64,000 bases of DNA from Brucella pseudogrignonensis (GCF_032190615.1 NZ_JAVLAT010000001.1:496001-560000); one strand, 5' to 3'; counted from the first letter of the stretch, positions 8,802 to 17,885 are shown. Numbers and translations are program-made. Notes: generated by a model not told the origin, from the sequence alone.

Positions 8802-8888
8802 ATGGGACTTACACGATCTTTGAACGTCCTCATGATCTGTGCAGCATTTGCATTTGTTGCAGCGTTGATAGCAGGCGTCATTCCCTGA
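8802..8888 (+). CDS. 28-residue single-span membrane peptide
   Basis: This small gene starts at ATG 8802 behind a very good ribosome binding site (AAGGAGA, 8 bases upstream). The peptide MGLTRSLNVLM-ICAAFAFVAALIAGVIP has a short basic N-terminus and one transmembrane helix reaching the C-terminus. It sits alone between the AEC gene and a terminator. Codon usage is normal. The strong signal and hydrophobic pattern suggest a real membrane micropeptide; no function is known to me. Confidence 0.55.
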   Translation: MGLTRSLNVLMICAAFAFVAALIAGVIP

Positions 8889-8956
8889 ATGAGGGAGAGC
8901 CTAAGCCATTAGACGACATCAGTTTTTGAGGATGAACTGATGTGTCTTACTGAAAG

Positions 8957-8985
8957 AAAAGCCCGGTTTAAAACCGGGCTTTTTT
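8957..8985. terminator. Bidirectional terminator between the micropeptide gene and metF
   Basis: AAAAGCCCGGTTT and AACCGGGCTTTTTT arms with T-runs on both strands. It ends both the micropeptide transcript (+) and the metF operon (-). Confidence 0.88.
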
Positions 8986-8989
8986 CATT

Positions 8990-9901
8990 TCATGCAACTT
9001 CAAGCGCAGGCTCGGCTTTTGGTCGAATGCCAATCATATGGCAAATCGCGAATGGCAGATCAGCGCGGTTCATCGTGTAGAAATGGAAATCCTGCACACC
9101 GCGCTCAATCAGGTCCATAACCTGCTCGGCAGCAATTGCGGCTGCAACCAACTGATGGGTCTGCGGGTCTTTATCCAACCCGTCAAAGCGTTCCGCAAGC
9201 CATGCCGGAATGTGGGTAGCTGAGCGCGCACAGAAATTGCTGACTTGCTTGAAATTATGCACCGGCAAGACACCCGGAACAATCGGGATATAAATGCCTG
9301 CTCGACGCACACGCTCCACATAACGCTCATAAAGATCGTTATCAAAGAAAAACTGTGTAATCGCTCGTGTTGCTCCATTATCGACCTTACGCTTGAGCAT
9401 ATCGATGTCAGTCGCGAAATCCGGGCTTTCAGGGTGCTTTTCCGGGTAGGCTGAAACAGAAATGTCGAAATCAGAAAGCTTACGCAGGCCACCGACCAAG
9501 TCAGCGCCGTTCTGATAACCGCCTGGTGTCGGCACATATTTCTCGCCAATGCCGCTGGCAGGATCACCACGCAGCGCTACAAACCGATTGACGCCAAGCG
9601 CTGCAAACTCCTGCGCAACGCGATCCACTTCCTCACGCGTCGCATCCACACAGGTCAGATGCGCTGCAGGCTGAATATCCGTTTCTTTCAAGATACGCGC
9701 AACAGTGCGGATCGTGCGCTCACGCGTCGAACCACCTGCACCATAGGTCACGGAGACAAACTCAGGCTCAAGCGGCGCAAGCCGCGTTACCGTTTCCCAA
9801 AGGCGCTGTTCCATTTCTTCCGACTTCGGCGGGAAGAATTCGAACGATACCCGGGTGGTCTGGCCGATATCAGGTCGGCGGGAAAGACCGTAAAAGCCCA
9901 T
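8990..9901 (-). CDS. metF: 5,10-methylenetetrahydrofolate reductase
   Basis: A 303-residue FAD-dependent TIM-barrel enzyme that makes 5-methyltetrahydrofolate for methionine synthesis. Visible family blocks are VSFEFFPPKSEEME with the catalytic Glu, FVSVTYGAGGSTRERT, HLTCVDATREEVD, RFVALRGDP and TRAITQFFFDND. The start overlaps the stop of the upstream ArsR-methyltransferase gene (TGATG), so the two are translationally coupled. This arrangement ties one-carbon flux to a SAM-cycle regulator. Confidence 0.96.
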   Translation of the reverse strand: MGFYGLSRRPDIGQTTRVSFEFFPPKSEEMEQRLWETVTRLAPLEPEFVSVTYGAGGSTRERTIRTVARILKETDIQPAAHLTCVDATREEVDRVAQEFAALGVNRFVALRGDPASGIGEKYVPTPGGYQNGADLVGGLRKLSDFDISVSAYPEKHPESPDFATDIDMLKRKVDNGATRAITQFFFDNDLYERYVERVRRAGIYIPIVPGVLPVHNFKQVSNFCARSATHIPAWLAERFDGLDKDPQTHQLVAAAIAAEQVMDLIERGVQDFHFYTMNRADLPFAICHMIGIRPKAEPALEVA

Positions 9902-10911
9902 CAGACTGTCTCCGTCATGCTTGCATTGCGCGGTACCGGATCAGCAATCAGCAAACGCGGATCATGGGCAAGCCAAAGCTTCACCGTCAGTCCATCGTCA
10001 CCATTTGCAGCCTTTGGCGCCAACTCAGTTGTTTTTGCAGGTTCCAGTCCTGCCTCTTTCATCCAGCCCAGCATCTGCTCATCACTGAAACCAAGCCGTA
10101 AATGCGCATGCACTTCGCGCAGAAACTCAAGCCGATGCGGGGCAAAATCAACAATCAGCAACCGACCGCCCGGACGCAATGCACGCGCAGCTTCCCGAAT
10201 TGCAGCCAGTGGATCATCAAGAAAATGAAGAACCTGATGGATTGTCACCAGATCAAAATTCTCGCGCTCGACAGGCAGCGCATAGACATCACCCTGCCGC
10301 ACTTGCGCATTGGCAACCGATGCCAAATCGAGATTGGCTCGCGCCACAGCCAGCATGTCGCGATTAATATCAATCCCAAGCCCACGCAGATAAAGCGGTG
10401 AGAACAGTTCCAACAAACGGCCGGTCCCCGTGCCAACATCGAGCATCGCCTGAAATGGCTTCTCGCCTATGATGCTCTTGAGGGCAACCTCAACAGCATT
10501 TTCCGACACATGCAGCTTGCGAATTTCATCCCAGCTACCAGCATTGGCACTGAAATAGGCTGCGGCCTTTTCCTGACGACTGGATTTAACTTGCAAAAGC
10601 CGCTCCATATCCCGTTCAAGCAACGTGTCCGCACCATCGAGCTTTGACAGAAGATTGCGCGCAACTTCGCCGCAAACAGCATTATCCGACAGACGAAAAT
10701 ACGCCCATGCGCCTTCCTGATAGCGATCAATCAAATCTGCTTCACCAAGCAGCTTGAGATGCCGCGACACGCGCGGCTGCGACTGGCCAAGAATTGTAGT
10801 CAGGTCTGATACCGTCAGATCTCCTCTGGAAAGAAGCGTAAGGATGCGCAGGCGGCTTGGTTCAGCCACCGCTTTTAAAACATCCACCATCTGATCGAGC
10901 TGCAAACGCAA
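9901..10911 (-). CDS. ArsR-family regulator fused to a SAM-dependent methyltransferase domain
   Basis: About 336 residues from a TTG start (10909-10911) that has GGAG eight bases upstream; no good ATG exists before the conserved domain. Residues about 10-90 are a winged-helix ArsR/SmtB domain (VLKAVAEPSRLRILTLL, GQSQPRVSRHLKLL). Residues about 140-300 form a class I methyltransferase domain with AMLDVGTGTGRLLEL, RGLGIDINRDM and a WxxPGGRLLIVDF-type strand. No metal-binding Cys pair (CVC) is seen in the recognition region, so it is probably not a metal sensor. Its coupling with metF suggests it senses SAM or S-adenosylhomocysteine through the methyltransferase domain; this is inference. Confidence 0.85.
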   Translation of the reverse strand: MRLQLDQMVDVLKAVAEPSRLRILTLLSRGDLTVSDLTTILGQSQPRVSRHLKLLGEADLIDRYQEGAWAYFRLSDNAVCGEVARNLLSKLDGADTLLERDMERLLQVKSSRQEKAAAYFSANAGSWDEIRKLHVSENAVEVALKSIIGEKPFQAMLDVGTGTGRLLELFSPLYLRGLGIDINRDMLAVARANLDLASVANAQVRQGDVYALPVERENFDLVTIHQVLHFLDDPLAAIREAARALRPGGRLLIVDFAPHRLEFLREVHAHLRLGFSDEQMLGWMKEAGLEPAKTTELAPKAANGDDGLTVKLWLAHDPRLLIADPVPRNASMTETV

Positions 10912-10931
10912 TTCGCAATCTCCGCAATCTA

Positions 10932-10951
10932 AAACATATAAAGATATGTTT
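10932..10951. promoter_or_regulatory. Perfect inverted repeat, probable operator of the ArsR-metF operon
   Basis: AAACATAT-N4-ATATGTTT on either strand: 8-base arms without a mismatch, 21 bases before the TTG start. ArsR-family dimers bind such AT-rich palindromes over the promoter, so autoregulation of the operon is likely. Confidence 0.75.
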
Positions 10952-11096
10952 ATGTGAATTGCAGAAATCGCGCAAGTGATTTTCACACACCCATGCACAG
11001 CAAAACTGCCATGAAGCTCCAGTAGCGGTTTGAATGATTTAATAAGCAGAGTATGGTTGTTGCCAATCGCGCTGAAAGCCGGAAAGGAAGACAGCC

Positions 11097-11420
11097 ATGG
11101 GTGCAAGCACCGAGCGCCAGAAGGCAGTTGCAAAATCGCTTACGCTTTTGCTTCCCGCAGTTCCCTATTCCGATTCAGAACCAATCCGTGCAGCGGCACT
11201 TGCCCCGCATATGAAATCTCTCCCGCCATCTATAGCTGTCTGGCTAGCAACAGTTGCACATGTCCGGCACGCGCATACTGACTATGACGCTTTGCGTGAT
11301 GATGGCTACGATAAAGATTCAGCACGCTTTTTTGTCATGGATGCAATCAATAAGAAGCTCACCGAATGGCGCGCTACACGGCTTGTCACCGCAGACGATG
11401 ACGAGAAGACAGAAGCGTAA
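11097..11420 (+). CDS. DUF2293 domain protein
   Basis: A 107-residue protein with a good ribosome binding site (GGAAAGGAAG). The blocks PPSIAVWLATVAHVRHAHTDYDALRDDGYDKDSARFFV-type residues (helical, with H-x-R-H-x-x-T-x-Y) identify DUF2293, a small family common in rhizobia. No signal peptide or membrane span. The function is unknown. It is transcribed divergently from the ArsR-metF operon. Confidence 0.75.
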   Translation: MGASTERQKAVAKSLTLLLPAVPYSDSEPIRAAALAPHMKSLPPSIAVWLATVAHVRHAHTDYDALRDDGYDKDSARFFVMDAINKKLTEWRATRLVTADDDEKTEA

Positions 11421-11428
11421 TTCTCCGA

Positions 11429-12193
11429 TTACTTCTGTGCAACAATAAAAATGCGCGGGAAACGAAGCAGAACACGACCATCATTCAGCGTTGGATAGAA
11501 CGCCTCGAGACGAGCCTTATACGCTTTCAAATACGCGCGCTGCTCGTCATCATCCAGCGGCTCAAGAAATGGTCGCAGCCCAGTGGACTTCACCCATTCA
11601 ATGATTGCATACACATCAGCCAATTGATGATTATAAATCACATGCCAGATATCGACGTGGGACGCATGCTTAATCAAAGCGTTATAGTATTCCGTCGCTG
11701 ATGGCAGTGGTGCCCTACCCTTATCGCCAATTTTAGCGTTAAATAGCCCGGTTTTGGCGACTTCACGAATTAAAATATGGGTCGGTTCAGCCATGTTATC
11801 CGGCATCTGCACTGCCAGATAAGCACCCGTCTGAAGCTCGGACAATAATCTTTGCATCTGCTCAATGTGATCAGGAACCCACTGAAAAACAGCATTTGAA
11901 AATAGCACATCGGTTTCGGTATCTGGCACAAATTTGGTGAGATCACCAACATCGAAGTCCACTCGCGGCAAACGCACTTTCGCCTTCTTGATCATATCTG
12001 GCGATGTATCAAATCCCGAGATTTTTGCATTTGGCCAGCGCTGAACCAGAAGTTCAGTAGAATTTCCCGGTCCACAACCAATATCGACCACCTTACGCGG
12101 ATTATCGATCTTTATCTGCGCCAGAAGGTCAACCGCCGGGCGGCTGCGCTCATCTTCAAACTTCAGATATTGCTGTGCAGACCAGTCTTTCAC
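11429..12193 (-). CDS. tam: Trans-aconitate 2-methyltransferase
   Basis: A 254-residue SAM methyltransferase. The GTG start at 12193 follows GGAG and gives the family N-terminus ([18 protein letters not shown]), which is diagnostic for Tam. Motif I is [28 protein letters not shown] and [14 protein letters not shown] are further Tam blocks. It methylates trans-aconitate, a spontaneous inhibitor derived from cis-aconitate, relieving inhibition of aconitase. It is a single gene whose promoter overlaps the ettA terminator. Confidence 0.9.
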   Translation of the reverse strand: MKDWSAQQYLKFEDERSRPAVDLLAQIKIDNPRKVVDIGCGPGNSTELLVQRWPNAKISGFDTSPDMIKKAKVRLPRVDFDVGDLTKFVPDTETDVLFSNAVFQWVPDHIEQMQRLLSELQTGAYLAVQMPDNMAEPTHILIREVAKTGLFNAKIGDKGRAPLPSATEYYNALIKHASHVDIWHVIYNHQLADVYAIIEWVKSTGLRPFLEPLDDDEQRAYLKAYKARLEAFYPTLNDGRVLLRFPRIFIVAQK

Positions 12194-12215
12194 GGGACAC
12201 TCCAAAAAATGAAAA

Positions 12216-12239
12216 AGGCCGGTGCAATGCATCGGCCTT
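12216..12239 (-). terminator. Rho-independent terminator of ettA
   Basis: AAGGCCG and CGGCCTT arms followed on the minus strand by a T-run, directly downstream of the ettA stop. Confidence 0.8.
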
Positions 12240-12247
12240 GATTTTGT

Positions 12248-13897
12248 TTAGCGTGTCAGCGGCTTGTAGGTAACCCGCTTTGGATTGACGCTTTCAGGTC
12301 CGAGACGACGAACCTTGTCCGCTTCATAATCCTCGAAGTTGCCTTCGAACCATTCGACATGGCTATCGCCTTCGAATGCAAGAATATGTGTCGCAAGACG
12401 GTCAAGGAACATACGATCGTGGGAGATGATAACGGCGCAACCAGCGTATTTTTCGAGCGCATCTTCAAGCGCTGCCAGCGTTTCGGTATCAAGATCGTTG
12501 GTCGGTTCATCGAGGAGCAGAACGTTACCGCCTGCCTGCAACATCTTGGCAAGATGCACGCGGTTACGCTGACCGCCGGAGAGATTGCCGACTTTCGCCT
12601 GCTGATCACCGCCCTTGAAGTTGAACGCACCGCAATAAGCGCGGGAATTCATTTCAAACTTGCCGAGCTTGATGATGTCGTTACCGCCGGAAATTTCTTC
12701 CCAGACATTCTTGTTAGGGTCGAGGTGATCACGGCTCTGGTCAACATAACCAAGGTGAACCGTGTCGCCAATGCGGATCGAACCAGAATCTGGCTTTTCC
12801 TGACCGGTGATCATCTTGAAGAGCGTCGACTTACCGGCACCGTTTGGACCGATAACACCAACGATACCACCTGGAGGCAGCTTGAAGGTGAGGTTTTCGA
12901 TCAGCATACGGTCGCCAAACGATTTGGTCAGACCTTCAGCTTCAATAACAACCTGACCAAGACGCTCACCGGCCGGGATCAGAATCTGGGCATCGCCCGG
13001 ACGCTGATTGTTGGCAGCTTCAACCAGCTGGTCATAGGCCTTAATACGCGCTTTCGACTTCGACTGACGAGCCTTCGGGCTTGCGGCAATCCATTGACGT
13101 TCGCGCTCAAGTGCCTTCTGACGCGAATCTTCTTCGCGGCCTTCCTGAATCATGCGCTTTGACTTGGCTTCCAGATAGGCAGAGTAATTGCCTTCGTAAG
13201 GAATGCCGCGACCGCGATCAAGCTCGAGAATCCAACCGGTAACATTGTCGAGGAAGTAGCGATCGTGCGTGATGAGAAGCACTGCGCCTTCATATTCACG
13301 CAGGTGCTTTTCCAGCCAAGCGGTGGTTTCAGCGTCAAGGTGGTTGGTCGGTTCGTCAAGCAGCAGCAGATCAGGCTTCGAAAGAAGCAGCTTGCACAGT
13401 GCAACACGACGACGCTCACCACCCGAAAGCTTGGTAACATCAGCATCAGCAGGCGGGCAGCGCAGAGCCTCCATCGCCATTTCAACCTGACTGTCGAGAT
13501 CCCAAAGGTTCTGGCTGTCGATGACGTCCTGAAGAGCCGCACCTTCGTCTGCGGTTTCATCAGAATAGTTCATCATCAGTTCGTTGTAACGGTCAAGAAT
13601 AGCTGTCTTTTCAGCCACGCCTTCCATGACATTGCCAAGAACTGTCTTTTCCGGATCAAGATGCGGTTCCTGCGCAAGATAGCCACAGGTCGCACCTTCA
13701 GCGAGCCAGGCTTCGCCGGTGTAATCCTTGTCGAGACCAGCCATGATCTTCAGGATTGTCGATTTACCGGCACCGTTAGGACCAAGAATACCGATCTTCG
13801 CATCCGGATAGAACGACAGATGAAGGTTTTCGATAACCTTTTTAGCACCATAGGCCTTGTTCAGCCCGGACATATGATAAATGAATTGGCGTGCCAT
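12248..13897 (-). CDS. ettA: Energy-dependent translational throttle protein EttA (ABC-F ATPase)
   Basis: A 549-residue ABC-F protein with two ATPase domains and no membrane span. Walker A boxes are [12 protein letters not shown] and [12 protein letters not shown]; signatures are LSGGERRR and LSGGQRNR; Walker B boxes are [12 protein letters not shown] and [12 protein letters not shown]. The N-terminus [20 protein letters not shown] and the arm insertion between the first domain's sheets fit EttA, which gates the first elongation step at the ribosomal E site according to ADP/ATP. The start is the ATG at 13895-13897; an upstream frame extension of six codons has no family support. Confidence 0.95.
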   Translation of the reverse strand: MARQFIYHMSGLNKAYGAKKVIENLHLSFYPDAKIGILGPNGAGKSTILKIMAGLDKDYTGEAWLAEGATCGYLAQEPHLDPEKTVLGNVMEGVAEKTAILDRYNELMMNYSDETADEGAALQDVIDSQNLWDLDSQVEMAMEALRCPPADADVTKLSGGERRRVALCKLLLSKPDLLLLDEPTNHLDAETTAWLEKHLREYEGAVLLITHDRYFLDNVTGWILELDRGRGIPYEGNYSAYLEAKSKRMIQEGREEDSRQKALERERQWIAASPKARQSKSKARIKAYDQLVEAANNQRPGDAQILIPAGERLGQVVIEAEGLTKSFGDRMLIENLTFKLPPGGIVGVIGPNGAGKSTLFKMITGQEKPDSGSIRIGDTVHLGYVDQSRDHLDPNKNVWEEISGGNDIIKLGKFEMNSRAYCGAFNFKGGDQQAKVGNLSGGQRNRVHLAKMLQAGGNVLLLDEPTNDLDTETLAALEDALEKYAGCAVIISHDRMFLDRLATHILAFEGDSHVEWFEGNFEDYEADKVRRLGPESVNPKRVTYKPLTR

Positions 13898-14042
13898 AAA
13901 GCGCGTCGTCTCCACGAGTTAGAAAGCGTGAACGGCCATTCGCCGAACCGCAGATAAAATTCTGAGGGCTATGTAGGCGAAATAGCGCGCGGAAGCAAAT
14001 ATCATCGCGCAAACTTCAGCTTGAAAAGCTTATAAACAAAAT

Positions 14043-14125
14043 GAAACCGGGCGCGGATATTTCCGTCACCCGGTTTCCCCTCTGGCCACCACTCGGGAAA
14101 GTATCCTCCCTTTCACCGAATGGCC
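14043..14125. ncRNA. Unassigned structured RNA: two adjacent strong hairpins
   Basis: In the 456-base gap between ettA and the alpha/beta hydrolase. Hairpin 1 (14043-14077) has 9-base arms GAAACCGGG/CCCGGTTTC with an inner CGG/CCG pairing. Hairpin 2 (14084-14125) has arms GGCCA, TCGG, GAAAG against CTTTC, CCGA, TGGCC and an eight-base loop TATCCTCC, which is anti-Shine-Dalgarno if read on the plus strand. Read on the minus strand, hairpin 1 comes last and is followed by ATTTTGTTT, like a weak terminator, and a TTGAAT/TAACTA promoter-like pair lies upstream. The strand is therefore undecided: an independent sRNA or an ettA leader. The rest of the gap (14126-14353) shows no gene. Confidence 0.5.
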
Positions 14126-14353
14126 TGCTAGTTATGCCTTAATACCTAAATTCAACGCCTCTGGATTTCCTCCAAAACTCCGTCGACATCCCCGTTAAAG
14201 ATAGATTTGCCTAGGTTTCTGCGGTTTTCAAGCGGAATTTGCTTAAAAATTGCATTTGCCTAAATTTAATTCACTCAACCTCTGGATGCCTTTTTAAGCG
14301 ACACCACCAAAAGAGCATTTGACTATTTGCGCAGCATAAATTCAGATGCTTTT

Positions 14354-15298
14354 ATGTCGTTTGAAACCATCCATCGCTTGCCGCTTAATGGCAGAATCGA
14401 ACTGCCATTTCGGCAATCGCTGATTGCTGCACCAAAGGCTGCGGTACACATCTGCCATGGGCTTGCAGAACACTCAGCCCGTTATGCGCGCTTTGCTCTA
14501 GCCCTCAACGCAGCAGGCTATAACGTCTATGCACACGATCATCGCGGCCATGGCGCCAATATTGGTGCATATGCGCCAAGAGGAATATTCGCGCAAAAAG
14601 ACGGCTATAGAGTGGCAATTGATGATGTTCTTGCCCTAAACCGCCATATTCATGCCTCGCACTCTGGCTTGCCGGTGGTTTTGTTCGGACATTCAATGGG
14701 CGGACTGATCGCGCTCAATTATACGCTCGTTCACTCTGAAACGATTGATGCTGCAGCCATCTGGAATGCCAACTTCAACGGAGGCGTTGAGAACAGCGCG
14801 GCGATGGCAATTCTGAAAATCGAGCGCATGCTGAAAGGCTCAGACGTCCCAAGTTCGATCTTGCCCAAGCTCACCTTTCGGGCCTGGGGCAACGCTATCC
14901 CCAACCATCGCACCGCGTTTGACTGGCTATCGCGCGATGCTTCAGAGGTTGAAGCTTATATCAACGATCCGCTTTGTGGCTTTGATGCAAGCGTCGCCTT
15001 ATGGATCGACGTATTCCGCATGATGAAGGCGGGTGCGACTGACAGTAATTTTGCAAATATTCGCCGCGACCTGCCGTTTAATCTGGTTGGCGGTGGCGAA
15101 GATCCTGCAACAAACAAAGCCAAAGCCACCCAAAAGCTTGCGCACAGAATGCGGGCCATGGGCTTTAGCAAAGTAACCTGCACAGTCTATCCCGAGTCCC
15201 GCCACGAAAGTCTCAACGACCTCAATCGGGATGAAGTGACGCAGAATTTTCTGAATTGGCTCGCGCAAGCTCTTCCGTCTGACAACAAGTCCGGCTAA
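14354..15298 (+). CDS. Alpha/beta hydrolase, monoacylglycerol lipase/lysophospholipase type
   Basis: A 314-residue serine hydrolase of the Hydrolase_4 type. The oxyanion region is VHICHGLAEHSARY and the following YNVYAHDHRGHG is typical of monoacylglycerol lipase-like enzymes. The nucleophile elbow is VLFGHSMGG (Ser). The final His is in PESRHESLND, with an Asp in the preceding GGGEDPAT. There is no signal peptide, so it is cytosolic. It probably releases fatty acid from lysophospholipids or monoacylglycerols. The ATG at 14354 begins the conserved part; an in-frame TTG at 14327 is less likely. Confidence 0.85.
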   Translation: MSFETIHRLPLNGRIELPFRQSLIAAPKAAVHICHGLAEHSARYARFALALNAAGYNVYAHDHRGHGANIGAYAPRGIFAQKDGYRVAIDDVLALNRHIHASHSGLPVVLFGHSMGGLIALNYTLVHSETIDAAAIWNANFNGGVENSAAMAILKIERMLKGSDVPSSILPKLTFRAWGNAIPNHRTAFDWLSRDASEVEAYINDPLCGFDASVALWIDVFRMMKAGATDSNFANIRRDLPFNLVGGGEDPATNKAKATQKLAHRMRAMGFSKVTCTVYPESRHESLNDLNRDEVTQNFLNWLAQALPSDNKSG

Positions 15299-15450
15299 AA
15301 GCAGCTTATATCCTGAAAAACTGGTCAAGCTCACGATTTCTTGAAACACTTGGTTTGCCCGGCAATCAATGGTATGGAGCCCGCCTTGCGCGCTACAGGG
15401 CACCTGTACTGAGATATTATGCACACTGATTTACGGTAAATGCGCAAGGA

Positions 15451-16197
15451 ATGAAGGAACTCCGCTTGTCAACACCGACGATTTCTGTGGTCATCCCCTG
15501 CCGCAACGAAGCCGACAATCTCGCTTTTCTGCTCGATGAAGTCGATAGCGCCATGCTGGGCCGAGTCTATGAAGTCATTGTCGTAGACGATGGCTCAACG
15601 GATTCTACCAGCGATGTGTTGGCTGGCCGTATCCATGCAGGCAAGCCGCTACGCCATATCCGCCATGATCGCTCATCCGGCCAGAGTGCTGCTTTGCGCT
15701 CGGGCGTTTTCGCAGCGCGTGGCCAGATTGTCGTGACAATGGATGGCGACGGGCAGAACAATCCTGCCTATCTGCCGGCACTTGCCGACGCTCTCATCAA
15801 TGCTGGCCCTGCTTTTGGCATTGCTGCCGGTCAGCGCCTCAAGCGCACCGACACCAAACTCAAACAGCTTTCATCGCGCTTTGCCAACAATCTGCGCGGA
15901 GCAATCCTCAAGGACAAAACCCGCGACTCCGGTTGTGGCCTCAAGGCGCTGCACACCGATCTCTTCCGCCAGCTGCCATTCTTTGACGGCTGGCATCGTT
16001 ATCTTCCTGCGCTCGCTTTGCGTGAAGGTTTTGATGTCGTGCATATCGATGTCACTGACCGCGAACGCCGCCATGGCAAATCGAATTACGGCATTCTCGA
16101 CCGCGGCCTGCGCGGCATTCTCGACCTTTACGGCGTGTGGTGGTTGCGCAAGCGCCGCAAGGTGGTGCCGCGCGTGACGGAGATTACCCATGACTGA
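15451..16197 (+). CDS. Glycosyltransferase family 2 (dolichol-phosphate mannosyltransferase-like)
   Basis: A 248-residue GT-A enzyme. ISVVIPCRNEADNL starts the nucleotide-binding fold, the DDGSTDST block and TMDGDGQNNP carry the metal-binding Asp residues, and GHSxxR-like acceptor residues follow. No membrane helices are present, unlike ArnC or GtrB. It overlaps the LpxB-N-domain gene by eight bases. Such pairs usually act on undecaprenyl-phosphate sugars for lipid A or envelope glycan modification; the sugar and target are unknown. A TTG at 15466 is an alternative start. Confidence 0.85.
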   Translation: MKELRLSTPTISVVIPCRNEADNLAFLLDEVDSAMLGRVYEVIVVDDGSTDSTSDVLAGRIHAGKPLRHIRHDRSSGQSAALRSGVFAARGQIVVTMDGDGQNNPAYLPALADALINAGPAFGIAAGQRLKRTDTKLKQLSSRFANNLRGAILKDKTRDSGCGLKALHTDLFRQLPFFDGWHRYLPALALREGFDVVHIDVTDRERRHGKSNYGILDRGLRGILDLYGVWWLRKRRKVVPRVTEITHD

Positions 16198-16519
16198 TAT
16201 TTTCACCAGCATGTCCCAGTGGCTTCACGATGTGTTCGTAGCACAGTGGGATGGCTGGATCATTTTGGGCTTTGTCGCGCAAGCCTGCTTTACCATGCGC
16301 TTTGTCGTGCAGTGGCTAGCATCTGAAAAAGCAAAAAAGAGCGTTATGCCAGTGGCATTCTGGTTCTTCTCGCTCATTGGCGGCGTGCTACTATTGGTTT
16401 ACGCTATTCAACGCAAAGACCCGGTCTTCATCGCCGGTCAAGGCTTTGGCCTGATCGTCTATATCCGCAATCTCTGGCTTATTGCCAATGAGAAGAAGCG
16501 GTTGAAAGCAGCGAATTAA
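16190..16519 (+). CDS. Lipid-A-disaccharide synthase N-terminal domain (LABN) membrane protein
   Basis: A 109-residue membrane protein with three hydrophobic helices (IILGFVAQACFTMRFVVQW; VMPVAFWFFSLIGGVLLLVYA; PVFIAGQGFGLIVYIRN). The FxxRFVxQWxxSExxxxSxxPxxFW pattern is the LABN domain, named for its fusion to some LpxB enzymes. Its start overlaps the GT2 stop, so the two proteins are made together and probably act together at the inner membrane. A GT39-type transferase often completes such sets; none is adjacent here. Confidence 0.88.
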   Translation: MTDIFTSMSQWLHDVFVAQWDGWIILGFVAQACFTMRFVVQWLASEKAKKSVMPVAFWFFSLIGGVLLLVYAIQRKDPVFIAGQGFGLIVYIRNLWLIANEKKRLKAAN

Positions 16520-16534
16520 TCCTTTTCACCAAAC

Positions 16535-16571
16535 AAAATCGCCGATTTGAAATTCTCAGATCGGCGATTTT
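16535..16571. terminator. Bidirectional terminator between the GT2/LABN operon and ugd
   Basis: AAAATCGCCGA and TCGGCGATTTT arms with A/T runs on both sides. It serves both convergent transcripts. Confidence 0.85.
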
Positions 16572-16574
16572 CTT

Positions 16575-17885
16575 TTAATGCTTTAAGGTCCGCCCTACCG
16601 AGCGATAATCCAATCCGGTTCCGGCAACATCGTCAGCTTTGTAGACATTACGCAGATCGATCAGCACATTGCCATCCATCGCGTTCGCGACACGTTTCAA
16701 ATCAAGCGCCCGATAAGCATTCCACTCTGTCAAAAGCGCCGTAACACCCGCACCCTCTGCCGCTTCGTAAGCAGAACTGCACCAGACAACATCCGGCAAT
16801 ACTGCCTTTGCAGCATCCATCGCTTCCGGATCATGCGCACGCACAGAAATGCCTGCCTTTTGAATGGCGGCAATTATGTCAATCGCAGGCGATTCACGAA
16901 TATCATCCGTGTTCGGCTTGAAAGCGACACCCAGCACAGCAACCGTTTTCGCGCCACTCTCACGAGCAGCAGCAATAATACGATCAGCCATCGACAACTT
17001 GCGCGCTTCGTTGACCGAAATGACTTCTTCAATCAGCGACTGCGGCGCGTCATATTTTTTGCCGGTTGCAGCAAAAGCGCGGGTATCTTTTGGGAAACAC
17101 GAACCGCCAAATCCCGGTCCCGCATGCAGGAACTTCGAACCAATGCGGTTATCCATACCAATGGCGCGTGCAACCTCCTGCACATTGCCGCCGGTCTTTT
17201 CGCAAAGATCCGCCACCTGATTGATGAAAGTCACCTTCATAGCGAGAAAAGCATTCGCTGCATATTTGATGATTTCAGCGTTCTCCAACGAGGTGATGAC
17301 CATTGGCGTCTCACGCAGATAAAGCGGACGATAAAGCCGCTGCATCGCCGCCTTGCCGCGCTCATCATCAACACCCACCACCACACGATCAGGGCGCATG
17401 AAGTCTTCAATCGCTGAACCTTCACGCAGGAATTCCGGGTTCGAGACCATCGAAAACTCAACGCCCGGCCGCGCTTGCGCGATGCGATCGCGAATACGCG
17501 CATTGGTGCCGACAACCACCGTCGATTTGATAACGACCACCGCACCCGGCTTCATCGCAGCTGCAATTTCATCAGCAGCTGCCTCAATATATTGTAGGTC
17601 CGCTTCACCATCGCCACGACGCGACGGCGTGCCAACTGCAATCAGGATCACATCAGCATCAGCAACGCTGGTCGCAAGATCGGTACTGAATTCAAGGCGA
17701 CCATCACGAATGTTGCGCCCCATAAGCTCATCAAGCCCTGGCTCGAAAATCGTGACCTTACCGGCTTCAAGCCGTTCGATGATCGACGGGTTCTTGTCGA
17801 CACAGGTAACGTGAAAGCCAAACTCGGCAAAACACACACCTGAAACCAGACCCACATAGCCCGTTCCGATCATCGCCAGCTTCAT
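16575..17885 (-). CDS. ugd: UDP-glucose 6-dehydrogenase
   Basis: A 436-residue enzyme that oxidises UDP-glucose to UDP-glucuronate in two NAD-dependent steps. The Rossmann motif is MIGTGYVGLVSGVCFAEFG. The catalytic Cys lies in GPGFGGSCFPKDT. Other family blocks are VGTPSRRGDGEADL, SNPEFLREGSAIEDF and GVAFKPNTDDIRESP. It supplies glucuronate or galacturonate for capsule, exopolysaccharide or LPS; in rhizobia the homolog is RkpK/ExoY-linked. It is a monocistronic gene here. Confidence 0.95.
   Translation of the reverse strand: MKLAMIGTGYVGLVSGVCFAEFGFHVTCVDKNPSIIERLEAGKVTIFEPGLDELMGRNIRDGRLEFSTDLATSVADADVILIAVGTPSRRGDGEADLQYIEAAADEIAAAMKPGAVVVIKSTVVVGTNARIRDRIAQARPGVEFSMVSNPEFLREGSAIEDFMRPDRVVVGVDDERGKAAMQRLYRPLYLRETPMVITSLENAEIIKYAANAFLAMKVTFINQVADLCEKTGGNVQEVARAIGMDNRIGSKFLHAGPGFGGSCFPKDTRAFAATGKKYDAPQSLIEEVISVNEARKLSMADRIIAAARESGAKTVAVLGVAFKPNTDDIRESPAIDIIAAIQKAGISVRAHDPEAMDAAKAVLPDVVWCSSAYEAAEGAGVTALLTEWNAYRALDLKRVANAMDGNVLIDLRNVYKADDVAGTGLDYRSVGRTLKH

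Noticed and set aside
12359..13162. A 267-codon plus-strand frame inside ettA
   Set aside because: It runs opposite the EttA ATPase motifs and shows no independent evidence.
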